A DNA stretch of 56,179 nucleotides from Desulfobacteraceae bacterium. Lineage in GTDB: Bacteria; Desulfobacterota; Desulfobacteria; Desulfobacterales; Desulfosalsimonadaceae. Positions 41,057-49,837 of this stretch are shown here, in pieces; within the stretch, counting starts at the first letter, position 1, and each line of letters starts with the position of its first letter. Made by a program: the position numbers and the translations under genes. The notes under the pieces are model-generated. The model was not told the DNA's origin and made no database searches. It was given only the letters and a program-made list of their open reading frames with translations. Where the stretch lies: positions 1-56,179 of the forward strand of contig JAABSH010000021.1 of assembly GCA_011390465.1 (NCBI GenBank), given 5' to 3'.

Positions 41057-41893
41057 TTATAATTTTATCTGTTCCAGCCATTTTGCCGTTTCTGATGCCA
41101 GCATCTGATAAAATTTTTCAGATCCGCCAAGGCCGGTTCTGCCAAAAAAATAATTGATTTCCAGCAGCAGCGGGGCGGGTTTTTCAATTGTTTTTGGAAA
41201 TATCAGATCCACGCCCGCCAGATTGATGCCGGTTTTTTCGCACAGTTGGTCAACAGCGGCAATGCCTGCGGCCTGAAGGTCCGGATCGCTTTGCGTATCA
41301 ATTCTGGCGCCTTTTGAAAGTGCCGTGCCGAATGCACCGGAGTCCGAAGGCACTCGCCAGTAGGAGTGCCGTTGGGTACCGATGACCGCCACCCGCAGAG
41401 ACCGGCCATCTGTTGGAATCAGTTCCTGAAGCAGAAATCCCTTCTGCCCGGTACGTTCCAAGCCCGCTGCTTTTTCGAGGGTTTTTTCAAATGCTGCCTG
41501 TGTATCAACGCGAATTACCGTATCCCCTTCACCGCCCCAGTCGAATTTAAATATAAATGGAATGTCAAAACCCGGTTTTTTGCCTGGAAACCCGGTCTGG
41601 TGGTAGAATTCATCCATGCTGGCAAAGCTCTGAGTGCGGGGGTGGGGCAGGTCAAAACGGGAAAACAGTCTGATCTGGCCGGTTTTTCCGGGGAACCGGA
41701 ACCTGGCGTGATAATCCGGAAACACATACCTGCAATGGCAAGCCGCCATCTCATAGAGGGGCTGCTGGCATCCCTGGGGCAGAATCACGGCATCTGCTGC
41801 TTTAATGGCGGCTTCGTCTTTTGGGCCGGGATCACGGCCGGCACACAGGATGTTTTTATCTGCTGTGATAACAGGATGAAACGATACAATCAT
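41057..41893 (-). CDS. ATP-grasp protein (RimK/glutathione synthase-like)
   Basis: Predicted ATP-dependent carboxylate-amine ligase, 278 residues. ATP-grasp elements: FIFKFDWGGEGDTVIRV (nucleotide-binding Lys and glycine loop), FLLQELIPTDGRSLRVAVIG (the adenine-binding stretch), and PLLLEINYFFGRTGLGGSE with the metal-binding Glu and Asn. It resembles short RimK-like proteins common next to era in Desulfobacterota; substrate unknown. Nine bases separate it from the era stop, so it belongs to the engB-era operon. It could modify a ribosomal or small-molecule target, but this is inference. Confidence 0.78.
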   Translation of the reverse strand: MIVSFHPVITADKNILCAGRDPGPKDEAAIKAADAVILPQGCQQPLYEMAACHCRYVFPDYHARFRFPGKTGQIRLFSRFDLPHPRTQSFASMDEFYHQTGFPGKKPGFDIPFIFKFDWGGEGDTVIRVDTQAAFEKTLEKAAGLERTGQKGFLLQELIPTDGRSLRVAVIGTQRHSYWRVPSDSGAFGTALSKGARIDTQSDPDLQAAGIAAVDQLCEKTGINLAGVDLIFPKTIEKPAPLLLEINYFFGRTGLGGSEKFYQMLASETAKWLEQIKL

Positions 41894-41902
41894 CTTAAGC
41901 GA

Positions 41903-42811
41903 TCAATATCCCAGCTTTCTGAGGGCCCGCGCATTCGTGCTCCAGTTTTTTTCCACCCGCACAAACAGTTTCAGAAACACCCGGGTGCCCACCATCCGTT
42001 CAATGTCCGCCCGGGCCGCCTCGCCGATTTGCCGGAGCATGGCCCCATGTTTCCCGATAATAATGCCTTTCTGGGAGTTTCGCTCCACATGAATGGCGGC
42101 GTGGATGCGCACCAGGTTTTTCCGGGTCAGTTCTTCAAAGGCTTCTATGGTAACTGCGGTGGAAAACGGGATTTCCTGGGCCGTGAGTTCAAAAATTTTT
42201 TCCCGGATCATTTCCGCCGCAATAAACCGTTCCGGCATATCCGTGATCATGTCTTCCGGGAAATAGGGCGGACCCGGAGGCAGCAGTTTTTCCATGGCGG
42301 CCATCAGCTCCGGGACCTGAATACCCTGGGTGGCGGAAACCGGGACCATGGCTTCACACGCAATGGTTTTAATCCATTTATCCATTAATCCCAAGAGTTT
42401 TGGTTTTTTTACCAGGTCAATTTTGTTGAGCGCGCAGATCACCGGCGGATGCTGGCCGTTTTTCAGCCTGTCAATGATGAGCTGCTCTGAGGCCGGTTCC
42501 GGGTTGGCCGCGTCAATCACCAGAAGCACAAAATCCACATCACGGACCGCGGACAGGGCCACTTCCACCATTTTGGCGTTCAGGGCTTTTTTGCTTCGGT
42601 GAATGCCCGGGGTGTCCAGAAACACAATCTGAAAACCCGGCTGGTGGCAGACGCCGGCGATCCGGTTGCGGGTGGTCTGGGGTTTGCTGGAGGTGATGGA
42701 GATTTTTTCTCCGATCAGGGTATTCAGCAGCGTGGACTTTCCCACGTTGGGCGCACCGATAATGGCGGCAAATCCGGACCGGAAATTTTCTGTTTCATCG
42801 CCGCACGTCAT
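41903..42811 (-). CDS. era: GTPase Era
   Basis: Essential GTPase for 16S rRNA maturation and 30S assembly, 302 residues. G1 GAPNVGKS (19-26), G3 DTPG, G4 NKID and G5 VSAT are present; the C-terminal KH domain has KGIIIGKHGAMLRQIG, the GxxG loop binding the 3' end of 16S rRNA. Length matches the family. The ATG overlaps the stop of engB (ATGA), and the ATP-grasp gene follows after nine bases. Confidence 0.97.
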   Translation of the reverse strand: MTCGDETENFRSGFAAIIGAPNVGKSTLLNTLIGEKISITSSKPQTTRNRIAGVCHQPGFQIVFLDTPGIHRSKKALNAKMVEVALSAVRDVDFVLLVIDAANPEPASEQLIIDRLKNGQHPPVICALNKIDLVKKPKLLGLMDKWIKTIACEAMVPVSATQGIQVPELMAAMEKLLPPGPPYFPEDMITDMPERFIAAEMIREKIFELTAQEIPFSTAVTIEAFEELTRKNLVRIHAAIHVERNSQKGIIIGKHGAMLRQIGEAARADIERMVGTRVFLKLFVRVEKNWSTNARALRKLGY

Positions 42812-43434
42812 GACAAATCTCCATTTTTTTCGGGCAGTCCATTTTTTTCGGGCAGTTCAAGGCAATAAGAGACGGCCTGCCAGACCGCATCTAAACCCTG
42901 GCGGGTTTTGGCGGAAAAACAGATCATCTGGTCCGGATGCAGGCCAAGCGCGTTTTCAATGGCCTGCACCTGCTTTTTTTGATTTGTTTTGGAAAGTTTG
43001 TCCGCTTTGGTCAGTACCACGACGGCCGGGATTCCCCTGGTGTTGAGCCAGGCAAGGAAATTGTGCTCTTCCGCCTGGGGCGTGCGGCGGATGTCTAAAA
43101 TCAGCACCACGCCCTTGAGGGTGGACCGGGTGGAAAGATAGGTTTCAATCATTTTGCCCCAGTCTTTTTTCACCCGTTCCGGCACTTTGGCATATCCGTA
43201 GCCCGGCAGATCCACAAACAAGAAGGCGTCGTTGATATTGAAAAAATTCAGCAACTGGGTCCGGCCCGGCGTGGAACTGGTCTTGACCAGGTGTTTCCGG
43301 TTGACCAGTTTGTTGATCAGGGTGGATTTTCCCACGTTGGAACGGCCGGCAAAGGCAATTTCCGGGAGATCCTCCGGCGGATAGTTTGACGGCTGGGTGG
43401 CGCTGATGGTAAAAGTTGCTGATTTTATAATCAT
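42808..43434 (-). CDS. engB: Ribosome biogenesis GTPase YihA/YsxC (EngB)
   Basis: GTPase needed for 50S subunit assembly, 208 residues. G1 GRSNVGKS, G2 STPGRTQ, G3 DLPGYGYAKV, G4 TKAD and G5 FSAK are all seen. The C-terminus carries an 18-bp in-frame tandem duplication (42821-42838 and 42839-42856) giving LPEKNG twice, just before the stop, outside the fold. It starts six bases after the hisG stop and overlaps era by four bases. Confidence 0.96.
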   Translation of the reverse strand: MIIKSATFTISATQPSNYPPEDLPEIAFAGRSNVGKSTLINKLVNRKHLVKTSSTPGRTQLLNFFNINDAFLFVDLPGYGYAKVPERVKKDWGKMIETYLSTRSTLKGVVLILDIRRTPQAEEHNFLAWLNTRGIPAVVVLTKADKLSKTNQKKQVQAIENALGLHPDQMICFSAKTRQGLDAVWQAVSYCLELPEKNGLPEKNGDLS

Positions 43435-43440
43435 ATGTGG

Positions 43441-44316
43441 TTAAATTACCTTGTTCAGGGGATACTCGACAATGCCTTCAGCCCCGTGCTTCATCAGTTC
43501 CGGAATCAGATTCCGGACCGTATCCGCGCTTACCACGGTTTCCACGGAAAACCAGTCTGACTGATACAGTGACGCCACTGTGGGGGCATGGAGGCTGGGC
43601 AGGATGGAAACAATTTTTTCAAGGCTGCCGTTCGGTACATTCATTTTCAGGCCCACCATGTTTTCCGCCAGCAGGGCGCCTTTAAGGAGCAGGGCGATTT
43701 GTTCAATTTTTTCGCGTTTTTCCGGAATTTTCCAGGCATCATGATTGGCAATGAGCTGGGTATTGGTCTGCATCATTTCATGGATCACCCGCAGTCCATG
43801 GGCCTTGATGGTGCTCTCGGTTTCCGTGATTTCCACAATGGCGTCCGCCAGGCCGGAGACCACCTTGGCTTCAGTGGCGCCCCAGGAAAATTTGACTTTT
43901 ACGTTGATGCCTTTGTCCGCAAAATATCGGCGGGTGTAATTGAGCATTTCAGTTGAAATGGTTTTGCCTTCCAGGTCTTCAAGGGTTTTCACCGGCGAAT
44001 CATGGGCCACGGCCACTACCCACCGGGCGGGCCGGGTGCTGACTTTGGAATAGACCAGGTCCGTGACCACATGGATGTCGGAATTATTTTCCGCAATCCA
44101 GTCCAGGCCGGTCAGGCCGGCATCCATGATGCCGCTTTCCACGTTAATGGACATTTCCTGTGCCCGGCACAGGGCGCAGGTGAGGGTGCTGTCGTTGATA
44201 TCCGGAAAATAGCTTCTGCCGTTGACATTGATTTTCCAGCCCGAGCGCCGGAACAGCTCAATGGTGGCATTCTGCAGGCTGCCTTTGGGAATGCCGAGTT
44301 TTAATGGGGTTGTCAT
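43441..44316 (-). CDS. hisG: ATP phosphoribosyltransferase, long form
   Basis: First enzyme of histidine synthesis, joining ATP and PRPP. The 291-residue length and C-terminal third (about 215-291, [20 protein letters not shown] and onward) indicate the long form with its own ACT-like histidine-binding domain, so no HisZ is needed. [20 protein letters not shown] is the family N-terminus; [14 protein letters not shown] holds the PRPP loop region. ATG 44316 has AAAGGA seven to eight bases upstream. It follows hisI by 33 bases. Confidence 0.95.
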   Translation of the reverse strand: MTTPLKLGIPKGSLQNATIELFRRSGWKINVNGRSYFPDINDSTLTCALCRAQEMSINVESGIMDAGLTGLDWIAENNSDIHVVTDLVYSKVSTRPARWVVAVAHDSPVKTLEDLEGKTISTEMLNYTRRYFADKGINVKVKFSWGATEAKVVSGLADAIVEITETESTIKAHGLRVIHEMMQTNTQLIANHDAWKIPEKREKIEQIALLLKGALLAENMVGLKMNVPNGSLEKIVSILPSLHAPTVASLYQSDWFSVETVVSADTVRNLIPELMKHGAEGIVEYPLNKVI

Positions 44317-44349
44317 GATGTATTCCTTTGCAGATTGGTTCAATTTTTT

Positions 44350-44724
44350 TTATTTGTATACCGCTTTGGGATCAAACACCAGCGCATGGGTTACCACAAG
44401 TTCGCCGTTTTCCACTTTTCGGTAGAAACAGCTTTTATAACCTTTGTGGCAGGCGGCCCCGCCGATCTGTTCCACTTTGAGCAGCACGGTATCATTGTCG
44501 CAATCCACCCGGATTTCCTTGACCAGCTGCACATGGCCCGAGGTTTCGCCCTTGATCCATAACTGGTTCCGGGACCGGCTGTAATAGGTGGCTTTGCCGG
44601 TTTCGAGAGTGGCGGCCCAGGCTTCGGGATTCATATACGCCAGCATGAGCACTTCGCCGGTGTCATTGTCCTGTACGATGGCGGGCATCAGGCCGCCGGT
44701 TTTTTTAAAATCAAGTTCAATCAT
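44350..44724 (-). CDS. hisI: Phosphoribosyl-AMP cyclohydrolase
   Basis: Opens the purine ring of phosphoribosyl-AMP in histidine synthesis. The 124-residue stand-alone form shows [49 protein letters not shown] (Asp ligands for Mg and a zinc Cys) and [11 protein letters not shown] (zinc Cys). AAGGA is seven bases before the ATG. It heads the block hisI-hisG-engB-era-ATP-grasp-HNH. The cyclohydrolase is not fused to HisE, which must be elsewhere. Confidence 0.95.
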   Translation of the reverse strand: MIELDFKKTGGLMPAIVQDNDTGEVLMLAYMNPEAWAATLETGKATYYSRSRNQLWIKGETSGHVQLVKEIRVDCDNDTVLLKVEQIGGAACHKGYKSCFYRKVENGELVVTHALVFDPKAVYK

Positions 44725-45050
44725 TTTGTTTTCCTTGTCAGGCGGCAGTGGGACGCCGCAGATTCAGGGGTTAAGCACCATTGTAAATAATAACCCTTAA
44801 AATTACTGATTTTTAAAATAAGAGTCAATGTTTTTATAAAATAATTACCGCGCGAGAACCACCGGCGGTGTATTGCCGGGCGGCAGCGGGATTGTCCCCG
44901 CCTTTCCAATGGTCTTGCTTGACAATGGGGCAGGTGATCATTATAGTGCTTTCATATTGTGCCGGTCTGATGGAAATGCATCTGGTGACCGGTTTTTTAT
45001 GTGAAAGGCGTGTATCCGCATGCCGTGAAAAATGATGAAAGGATGAAGAA
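44725..45050. other. Divergent gap between hisI and trxA
   Basis: The 326 bases hold the trxA promoter (44919-44947) and a predicted leader of about 95 bases. A promoter for the hisI operon should lie in the AT-rich stretch 44770-44845, but no clear boxes stand out. No gene seen. Confidence 0.6.
44919..44947 (+). promoter_or_regulatory. Sigma-70 promoter of trxA
   Basis: TTGACA (44919-44924), 17-base spacer, TATAGT (44942-44947); near-consensus, the best promoter in the window. Confidence 0.8.
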
Positions 45051-45377
45051 ATGGCGGAAAATATTTCAGAAGTCAGTGACAACACATTTGAAAACGATGT
45101 TTTAAAATCAGAGCTGCCGGTGCTGGTGGATTTCTGGGCCCCCTGGTGCGGCCCCTGCAAGGCCATTGGTCCGGTAATTGAAGAAATCAGCAAAGAGTAC
45201 GACGGCAAGGTCAAGTTTTTCAAATGCAACGTGGATGACAATCCGGCGACTCCGGGCAATTACGGCATCCGTGCCATCCCCACCCTGCTGCTGTTCAAAG
45301 ACGGCGAAAAAAAAGAGCAGATTGTGGGCATGGTAGACAAATCCAAAATCGCCGACGCGCTGAGCAAGGTTCTTTAG
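45051..45377 (+). CDS. trxA: Thioredoxin
   Basis: Cytoplasmic thiol-disulfide reductant, 108 residues. Active site WCGPC (32-36), cis-Pro in AIPTLLLF, and FKCNVDDNPATPGNYGIR are canonical. AAGGA precedes the ATG by seven to eight bases. It has its own near-consensus promoter and is followed 95 bases later by its reductase, so the pair likely form an operon. It could also reduce the nearby probable selenoprotein, but that is speculation. Confidence 0.97.
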   Translation: MAENISEVSDNTFENDVLKSELPVLVDFWAPWCGPCKAIGPVIEEISKEYDGKVKFFKCNVDDNPATPGNYGIRAIPTLLLFKDGEKKEQIVGMVDKSKIADALSKVL

Positions 45378-45472
45378 CGACGGGCGGACCCAGATTCCCC
45401 AGAGCCGGACACAGGATGCCGGGCTTTAAGGGATTGGGTATCATGATCAATTTCAGAGGCTGAAAATAAAAA

Positions 45473-46408
45473 ATGACAAACACGGATTATGATCTGGTAA
45501 TTATCGGCGGCGGCCCCGCCGGTTTGACAGCTTCCATCTACGCGGCCCGGGCCCGGCTGAATGTCCTGGTGCTGGAGAAATCCGCCACAGGGGGTCAGAT
45601 TCTGGTGACGGACTGGATTGAAAATTATCCTGGATTTCCGGAAGGGCTGTCCGGGGCTGATCTGGTGATGAAAATGGCGGAACAGGCCAGGCGGTTTGGG
45701 GTTGAGGTAGAAACCAGCCCGGTGCTGTCCCTGGACGTGGGGGGTAAAGCGAAAAAACTTGTTCTGGATGACCGGACAATCACGTCCAAAGCCGTTATTA
45801 TCGCCACCGGCGCATCCCCGGTGAAGCTGGGAGTGCCGGGAGAAGCAAAATATTACGGCCAGGGCATTTCCACCTGCGCCACCTGTGATGCCCCGTTTTT
45901 CAAAAACAGTGTGGTGGCGGCCGTGGGCGGCGGCGACACAGCGGTGCAGGAAAGTATTTTCCTGACCCGGTTTGTGGAAAAGCTTTACCTGGTTCACCGG
46001 CGGGATAAGTTGCGGGCCACCATGATTCTTCAGGAACGGGCCCTGGAAAATCCAAAAATAGAAATGGTGTGGGATTCCGTGCTGACGGCTGTCAACGGAT
46101 CAGATGCCGGTGTGGAAAGCATTACGGTTAAAAATGTCAAGACCGGCGAAACCCGGGATCTGCCAGTGGAAGGCTGCTTTATCTGGGTGGGCACGGCCCC
46201 GAATACCGATTTTATCGCGGATGCGGTGGAAGTGGATGATCGCAGTTTTGTGGTGGTGAATGCCAGGATGGAAACATCCGTGACCGGTGTGTATGCCGCC
46301 GGAGATGTCCGGAACACGCCCCTGCGTCAGGTGGCCACTGCCGTGGGCGATGCGGCCATTGCGGCATCTCAGGCGGCCCAGTATGTTGAAGCCTGGGAAA
46401 ATGAATAG
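45473..46408 (+). CDS. trxB: Thioredoxin reductase
   Basis: FAD/NADPH flavoenzyme that reduces thioredoxin, 311 residues. FAD loop IIGGGPAGLTASIYAARA (10-27), redox pair CATC (C135, C138) in STCATCDAP, NADPH loop AVGGGDTAVQES, and C-terminal YAAGDVRNTPLRQVATAVGDG-like region are seen. Low-molecular-weight bacterial type. AGAGG lies upstream at a rather long distance. Its stop overlaps the proposed bamD start. Confidence 0.96.
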   Translation: MTNTDYDLVIIGGGPAGLTASIYAARARLNVLVLEKSATGGQILVTDWIENYPGFPEGLSGADLVMKMAEQARRFGVEVETSPVLSLDVGGKAKKLVLDDRTITSKAVIIATGASPVKLGVPGEAKYYGQGISTCATCDAPFFKNSVVAAVGGGDTAVQESIFLTRFVEKLYLVHRRDKLRATMILQERALENPKIEMVWDSVLTAVNGSDAGVESITVKNVKTGETRDLPVEGCFIWVGTAPNTDFIADAVEVDDRSFVVVNARMETSVTGVYAAGDVRNTPLRQVATAVGDAAIAASQAAQYVEAWENE

Positions 46409-47252
46409 ACGCCATTCCAACATCCGGTCTGTGATGCATTGGCGATGCGCCGGGTTTTTTCAAAAGGCTCACCTGCGGGATGATTTTGTGTTGCGGGCAG
46501 CAGCGGTTTTCGTGATCCTGGCAGTTTTGATGGCCGGGTGTTCCTGGTCAAAACCAAAAGCTGAAAAGACCGCTGAAGAACTGGCCGTGGACGGTCAGGC
46601 CTATTTTGAAGATGAAAAATATGAAAAAGCCATTTCATCCTACAAAAAGCTAAAAGACTGGTATCCTTTTTCTGCCCATGTAAAGGATGCGGAACTGAAA
46701 ATTGCGGATGCCCACTACCGCATGGAAGCCTATGATGAGGCGATTCTGGCTTATAACGCGTATGAACGCCTGCATCCCAATGATGAAAAAGTGCCGTATG
46801 TGATTTATCAGACCGGACGCTGCGATTTTGACCGGATGGAAACCATCAAACGGGACGCCACCGCCACCCACCAGGCATTGATGTCGTTTCAGCGTCTGGT
46901 GCAGCAGTTTCCGGAAAGTGAATATGCGGAAAAAGCCGCGGATCATATTAATATCTGCCGGCGTCATCTGGCGGCCAAGGAAATGGACATCGGCCGGTTT
47001 TATTTTAAAATGGAAAAATATGCAGCCGCGCTCGATCGTTTTGCCGGAGTGGTAACAGCATATCCGGATCTGGAGGTTCAACAGCAGGCCCTGGATGAAA
47101 TAGCCAAATGCCGGGCCGCCATGGAAGCTGAAGCGGCCCGGGAGCAGGCTGAATCAGAATCCGGGGATGCCGCATCCGTTGAATCATCTGAAACCCCTGA
47201 ATTACCTGAAACCGCAACGCCACCAGAAAAACCGGCACCAGTCCCGGAATAG
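46401..47252 (+). CDS. bamD: BamD-like outer-membrane assembly lipoprotein (TPR)
   Basis: Lipoprotein of the BAM complex that folds outer-membrane proteins. ATG 46401 overlaps the trxB stop by eight bases; with it, the lipobox LMAGC (C47) follows a long leader, so an internal GTG at 46488 (MLRAAAVFVILAVLMAGC) may be the true start. The mature part has tetratricopeptide-like helices: AYFEDEKYEKAISSYKKLKD, KIADAHYRMEAYDEAILAYN, SFQRLVQQFPESEYAEKA and DIGRFYFKMEKYAAALDRF. The C-terminus ends in a Glu/Pro/Ser-rich tail (about 240-283) not needed for the fold. Placement after trxB is common in Desulfobacterota. Confidence 0.88.
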   Translation: MNRRHSNIRSVMHWRCAGFFQKAHLRDDFVLRAAAVFVILAVLMAGCSWSKPKAEKTAEELAVDGQAYFEDEKYEKAISSYKKLKDWYPFSAHVKDAELKIADAHYRMEAYDEAILAYNAYERLHPNDEKVPYVIYQTGRCDFDRMETIKRDATATHQALMSFQRLVQQFPESEYAEKAADHINICRRHLAAKEMDIGRFYFKMEKYAAALDRFAGVVTAYPDLEVQQQALDEIAKCRAAMEAEAAREQAESESGDAASVESSETPELPETATPPEKPAPVPE

Positions 47253-47391
47253 AACTATCAGCGGCTGCGGCCCTGAATCGGAGAGGCCCGAACGCGCCGG
47301 TTTTTGAAATTGCAAAAAAAGCTTTACAACACCACATGGATGGGGTATACGCCATCTTTTATTTCATATAAATGTTTTCAAGGAGAACGTC

Positions 47392-47580
47392 ATGTCCAAG
47401 CAGTGTGCCATTTGCGGAAAAAAACCCTTGGTCGGCAGCAATGTCAGCCATGCGCATAATGTGAATAAACGCCGGTTTAACCCGAATCTGCAGAGCGTCC
47501 GGGCTGTTATCAACGGTCAGGTGAAAAAGATCACCGCATGTACGTCCTGCATTAAATCCGGATTTGTGGTAAAACCCTGA
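47392..47580 (+). CDS. rpmB: 50S ribosomal protein L28
   Basis: Ribosomal protein of 62 residues starting MSKQCAICGKKPLVGSNVSH. Four Cys (C5, C8, C50, C53) make the zinc-binding C+ form. AAGGAG is seven bases before the ATG. It stands alone, convergent with the relA gene; the 102-base gap between them has a GC-rich palindrome (CCGGCCGG) followed by a T-run (about 47591-47610), a possible weak terminator. Confidence 0.97.
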   Translation: MSKQCAICGKKPLVGSNVSHAHNVNKRRFNPNLQSVRAVINGQVKKITACTSCIKSGFVVKP

Positions 47581-47682
47581 AAATCAGCGCCGGCCGGGGT
47601 ATTTTTTTAAGTTTTGCCGTTTATTCAGTAAGATAAAAAGATAAATGGCGGCCAGCGCCGGCACCAGCGGCACAATACCGGG

Positions 47683-49827
47683 TCAGGCCCGGCTGATGCT
47701 CTGGATTTTATTGATTTTTTTCAATTTTGCCATAACCTGATCAAGATGGTCAATGTCTTTTACCGCTATGGTAAATGAGCCGTTGACCATTTTGTCTTTT
47801 GCGCTCTCCAGATTGACATCCACAATATTGGCGTCCATCTGGCTGAGCACGGACGATATCTCCGCCAGCAGCCCCACCTTGTCATAGGCCTTGAGATTCA
47901 CTTTTACCTGAAATGCTCCGGCCGCCTTTTTTTTCCACTGTACATTAATCTGACGTTCCGGGTTCATCTGCAGGGCGTTGAAGCATCCCTTCCGATGCAC
48001 TGTAATGCCGGCGCCATGGGTGATATAACCGACAATGGGATCGCCTGGTACCGGCTGGCAGCACTGGCCAAACCGGATGAGCACATCGTCAAGGCCGTCC
48101 ACGATAATGGCGTCCGCGTCAGTGGCTTTTTTGTCTTTGCGGCGGGGAATCAGTTTGGTGAAAAAGGAGTCGTCCTTTTTGGGCTTGACCTCGGGCACCA
48201 GTTTTCCGATGAGCTGCAGCGGGGTGATTTTGCCATACCCGATATGGGCAATCAGGTCTTCCACCTTTTTGAAATTCAGCTCTCTGGCCGCTGCTTCCAT
48301 TTGTTTGGAATGCACCAGTTCATTGAAGTTGAGCTTGTGTTTGCGAAATACTTTTTCGCAGAGTTCCCGGCCCAGGGTAATGCTTCTTTCGGTTTCCTGC
48401 TTTTTGATCCACTGACGGATTCTGGCCCGGGCTTTTCCGGTTTTGACATATTTGAGCCAGTCCGGGCTCGGGGTATGGCCTTTCTGGGTGATGATTTCAA
48501 CAATGTCGCCGGTCTGAAGTTTGTATTGAAGCGGCACCAGCCGGTTGTTGACTTTGGCGCCACTGCACTGGTGTCCCACTTCCGTATGGATCATATAGGC
48601 AAAATCCACTGGTGTGGACCCTTTGGGCAGGTTTTTCACTTCCCCGGTGGGGGTGAACACATACACATCTTTGGGGAACAGGTCAATGCGGACGTTTTCC
48701 AGAAATTCTTCCGGATCACCGTAATTGTCCTGATGGTCCACCAGGTTCTGAATCCAGGCAAAGGTGTTCTGGGTTTCTTCGTCAAGGGTTTTGCCTTCTT
48801 TATAGCTCCAGTGGGCCGCAATGCCGGAGTTGGCCACCTGCTCCATTTCATGGGTGCGGATCTGCACTTCCATGCGCTCGGCCCAGGGACCGATCACCGT
48901 GGTGTGCAGGGATTTATACCCGTTGGGCTTGGGAAAGCCGATATAATCCTTGAATTTATAGGGGATGGGCCGCCATTTGGAGTGGATGAGGCCCAGGGCT
49001 TCGTAGCAATGGGGAATGGTGTCCAGGATGACCCGGAAGGCGATAACGTCATACACCTGCTCAAATTCAAGATTCTGGGCCCGCATTTTTTGATAAATGC
49101 TGTAAAACTGCTTGTATCTGCCCGTCACCGCACAGGGAAGATTGGCGTGATTCAAGATGTCGCTGATGGAGCTTTGCACTTCCCGGATATACGCTTCCCG
49201 GTCTTCCTGATTGGTCCGGACCAGTTGTTTGATTTTTTCATAGGCTTCCGGCTGGGTATAAAAAAAAGAAAGATCCTCCAGCTCTTTTTTGATCCAGTAA
49301 ATGCCCAGGCGGGCCGCGATGGGAGAATAAATATCCAGTGTTTCCTGGGCGATGCGGCGTTTTTTCTCTTCTTTTTTATGATAATGCAGGGTGCGGGTGT
49401 TGTGCAGCCGGTCGGCTAATTTGATCAGGATAACCCGGATATCGTCTGCCATGGCCAGGATCATCTTGCGGATATTGCCGGCCTGCCGGGCCTGGGCCGT
49501 GTCAAAGGAGAGGCTGCTGATTTTGGTGACCCCCTCGATGATTTTGGCGGCATCCGTGCCGAAAAGTTGTTCAATTTCCGAGATGGTGGCATGGGTGTCT
49601 TCCACCACATCATGGAGCAGGCCGCAGGCAATGCTGGTGGTGTCCAGCCGCATGTCCGCCAGGATGGACGCCACTTCCAGAGGGTGGGAAAGATATGGCT
49701 CGCCGCTGAGGCGGTGCTGGCCTTCATGGACCTTGGCGGAGAAAATATAGGCCCGGTCCACGATATCAACATCCGCATCCGGATAATAATCATAAATTTT
49801 ATCTATGATTTCGGTAATTCGAATCAT
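47683..49827 (-). CDS. relA: Bifunctional (p)ppGpp synthetase/hydrolase (RelA/SpoT)
   Basis: Stringent-response enzyme of 714 residues. The N-terminal HD hydrolase has HDVVED (72-77) with both metal ligands, so hydrolase activity is probably retained. The synthetase domain includes YKFKDYIGFPKPNGYKSLHT. Then TGS (VYVFTPTGEVKNLPKGSTPV), a helical and zinc-finger/RIS region (RFGQCCQPVPGDPIVGY), and a C-terminal ACT domain. ATG 49827 is chosen by comparison with the family (MIRITEIIDKIYDYYP); a longer frame to 49959 runs inside proS. It starts 10 bases after the proS stop, so the three genes ispG-proS-relA form an operon. Confidence 0.95.
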   Translation of the reverse strand: MIRITEIIDKIYDYYPDADVDIVDRAYIFSAKVHEGQHRLSGEPYLSHPLEVASILADMRLDTTSIACGLLHDVVEDTHATISEIEQLFGTDAAKIIEGVTKISSLSFDTAQARQAGNIRKMILAMADDIRVILIKLADRLHNTRTLHYHKKEEKKRRIAQETLDIYSPIAARLGIYWIKKELEDLSFFYTQPEAYEKIKQLVRTNQEDREAYIREVQSSISDILNHANLPCAVTGRYKQFYSIYQKMRAQNLEFEQVYDVIAFRVILDTIPHCYEALGLIHSKWRPIPYKFKDYIGFPKPNGYKSLHTTVIGPWAERMEVQIRTHEMEQVANSGIAAHWSYKEGKTLDEETQNTFAWIQNLVDHQDNYGDPEEFLENVRIDLFPKDVYVFTPTGEVKNLPKGSTPVDFAYMIHTEVGHQCSGAKVNNRLVPLQYKLQTGDIVEIITQKGHTPSPDWLKYVKTGKARARIRQWIKKQETERSITLGRELCEKVFRKHKLNFNELVHSKQMEAAARELNFKKVEDLIAHIGYGKITPLQLIGKLVPEVKPKKDDSFFTKLIPRRKDKKATDADAIIVDGLDDVLIRFGQCCQPVPGDPIVGYITHGAGITVHRKGCFNALQMNPERQINVQWKKKAAGAFQVKVNLKAYDKVGLLAEISSVLSQMDANIVDVNLESAKDKMVNGSFTIAVKDIDHLDQVMAKLKKINKIQSISRA

Positions 49828-49837
49828 GGCGGCCTGT

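Noticed and set aside
47581-47682. Strong bidirectional terminator between rpmB and relA
   Set aside because: Only a short GC palindrome with a T-run on one side; too weak to list as a firm feature.
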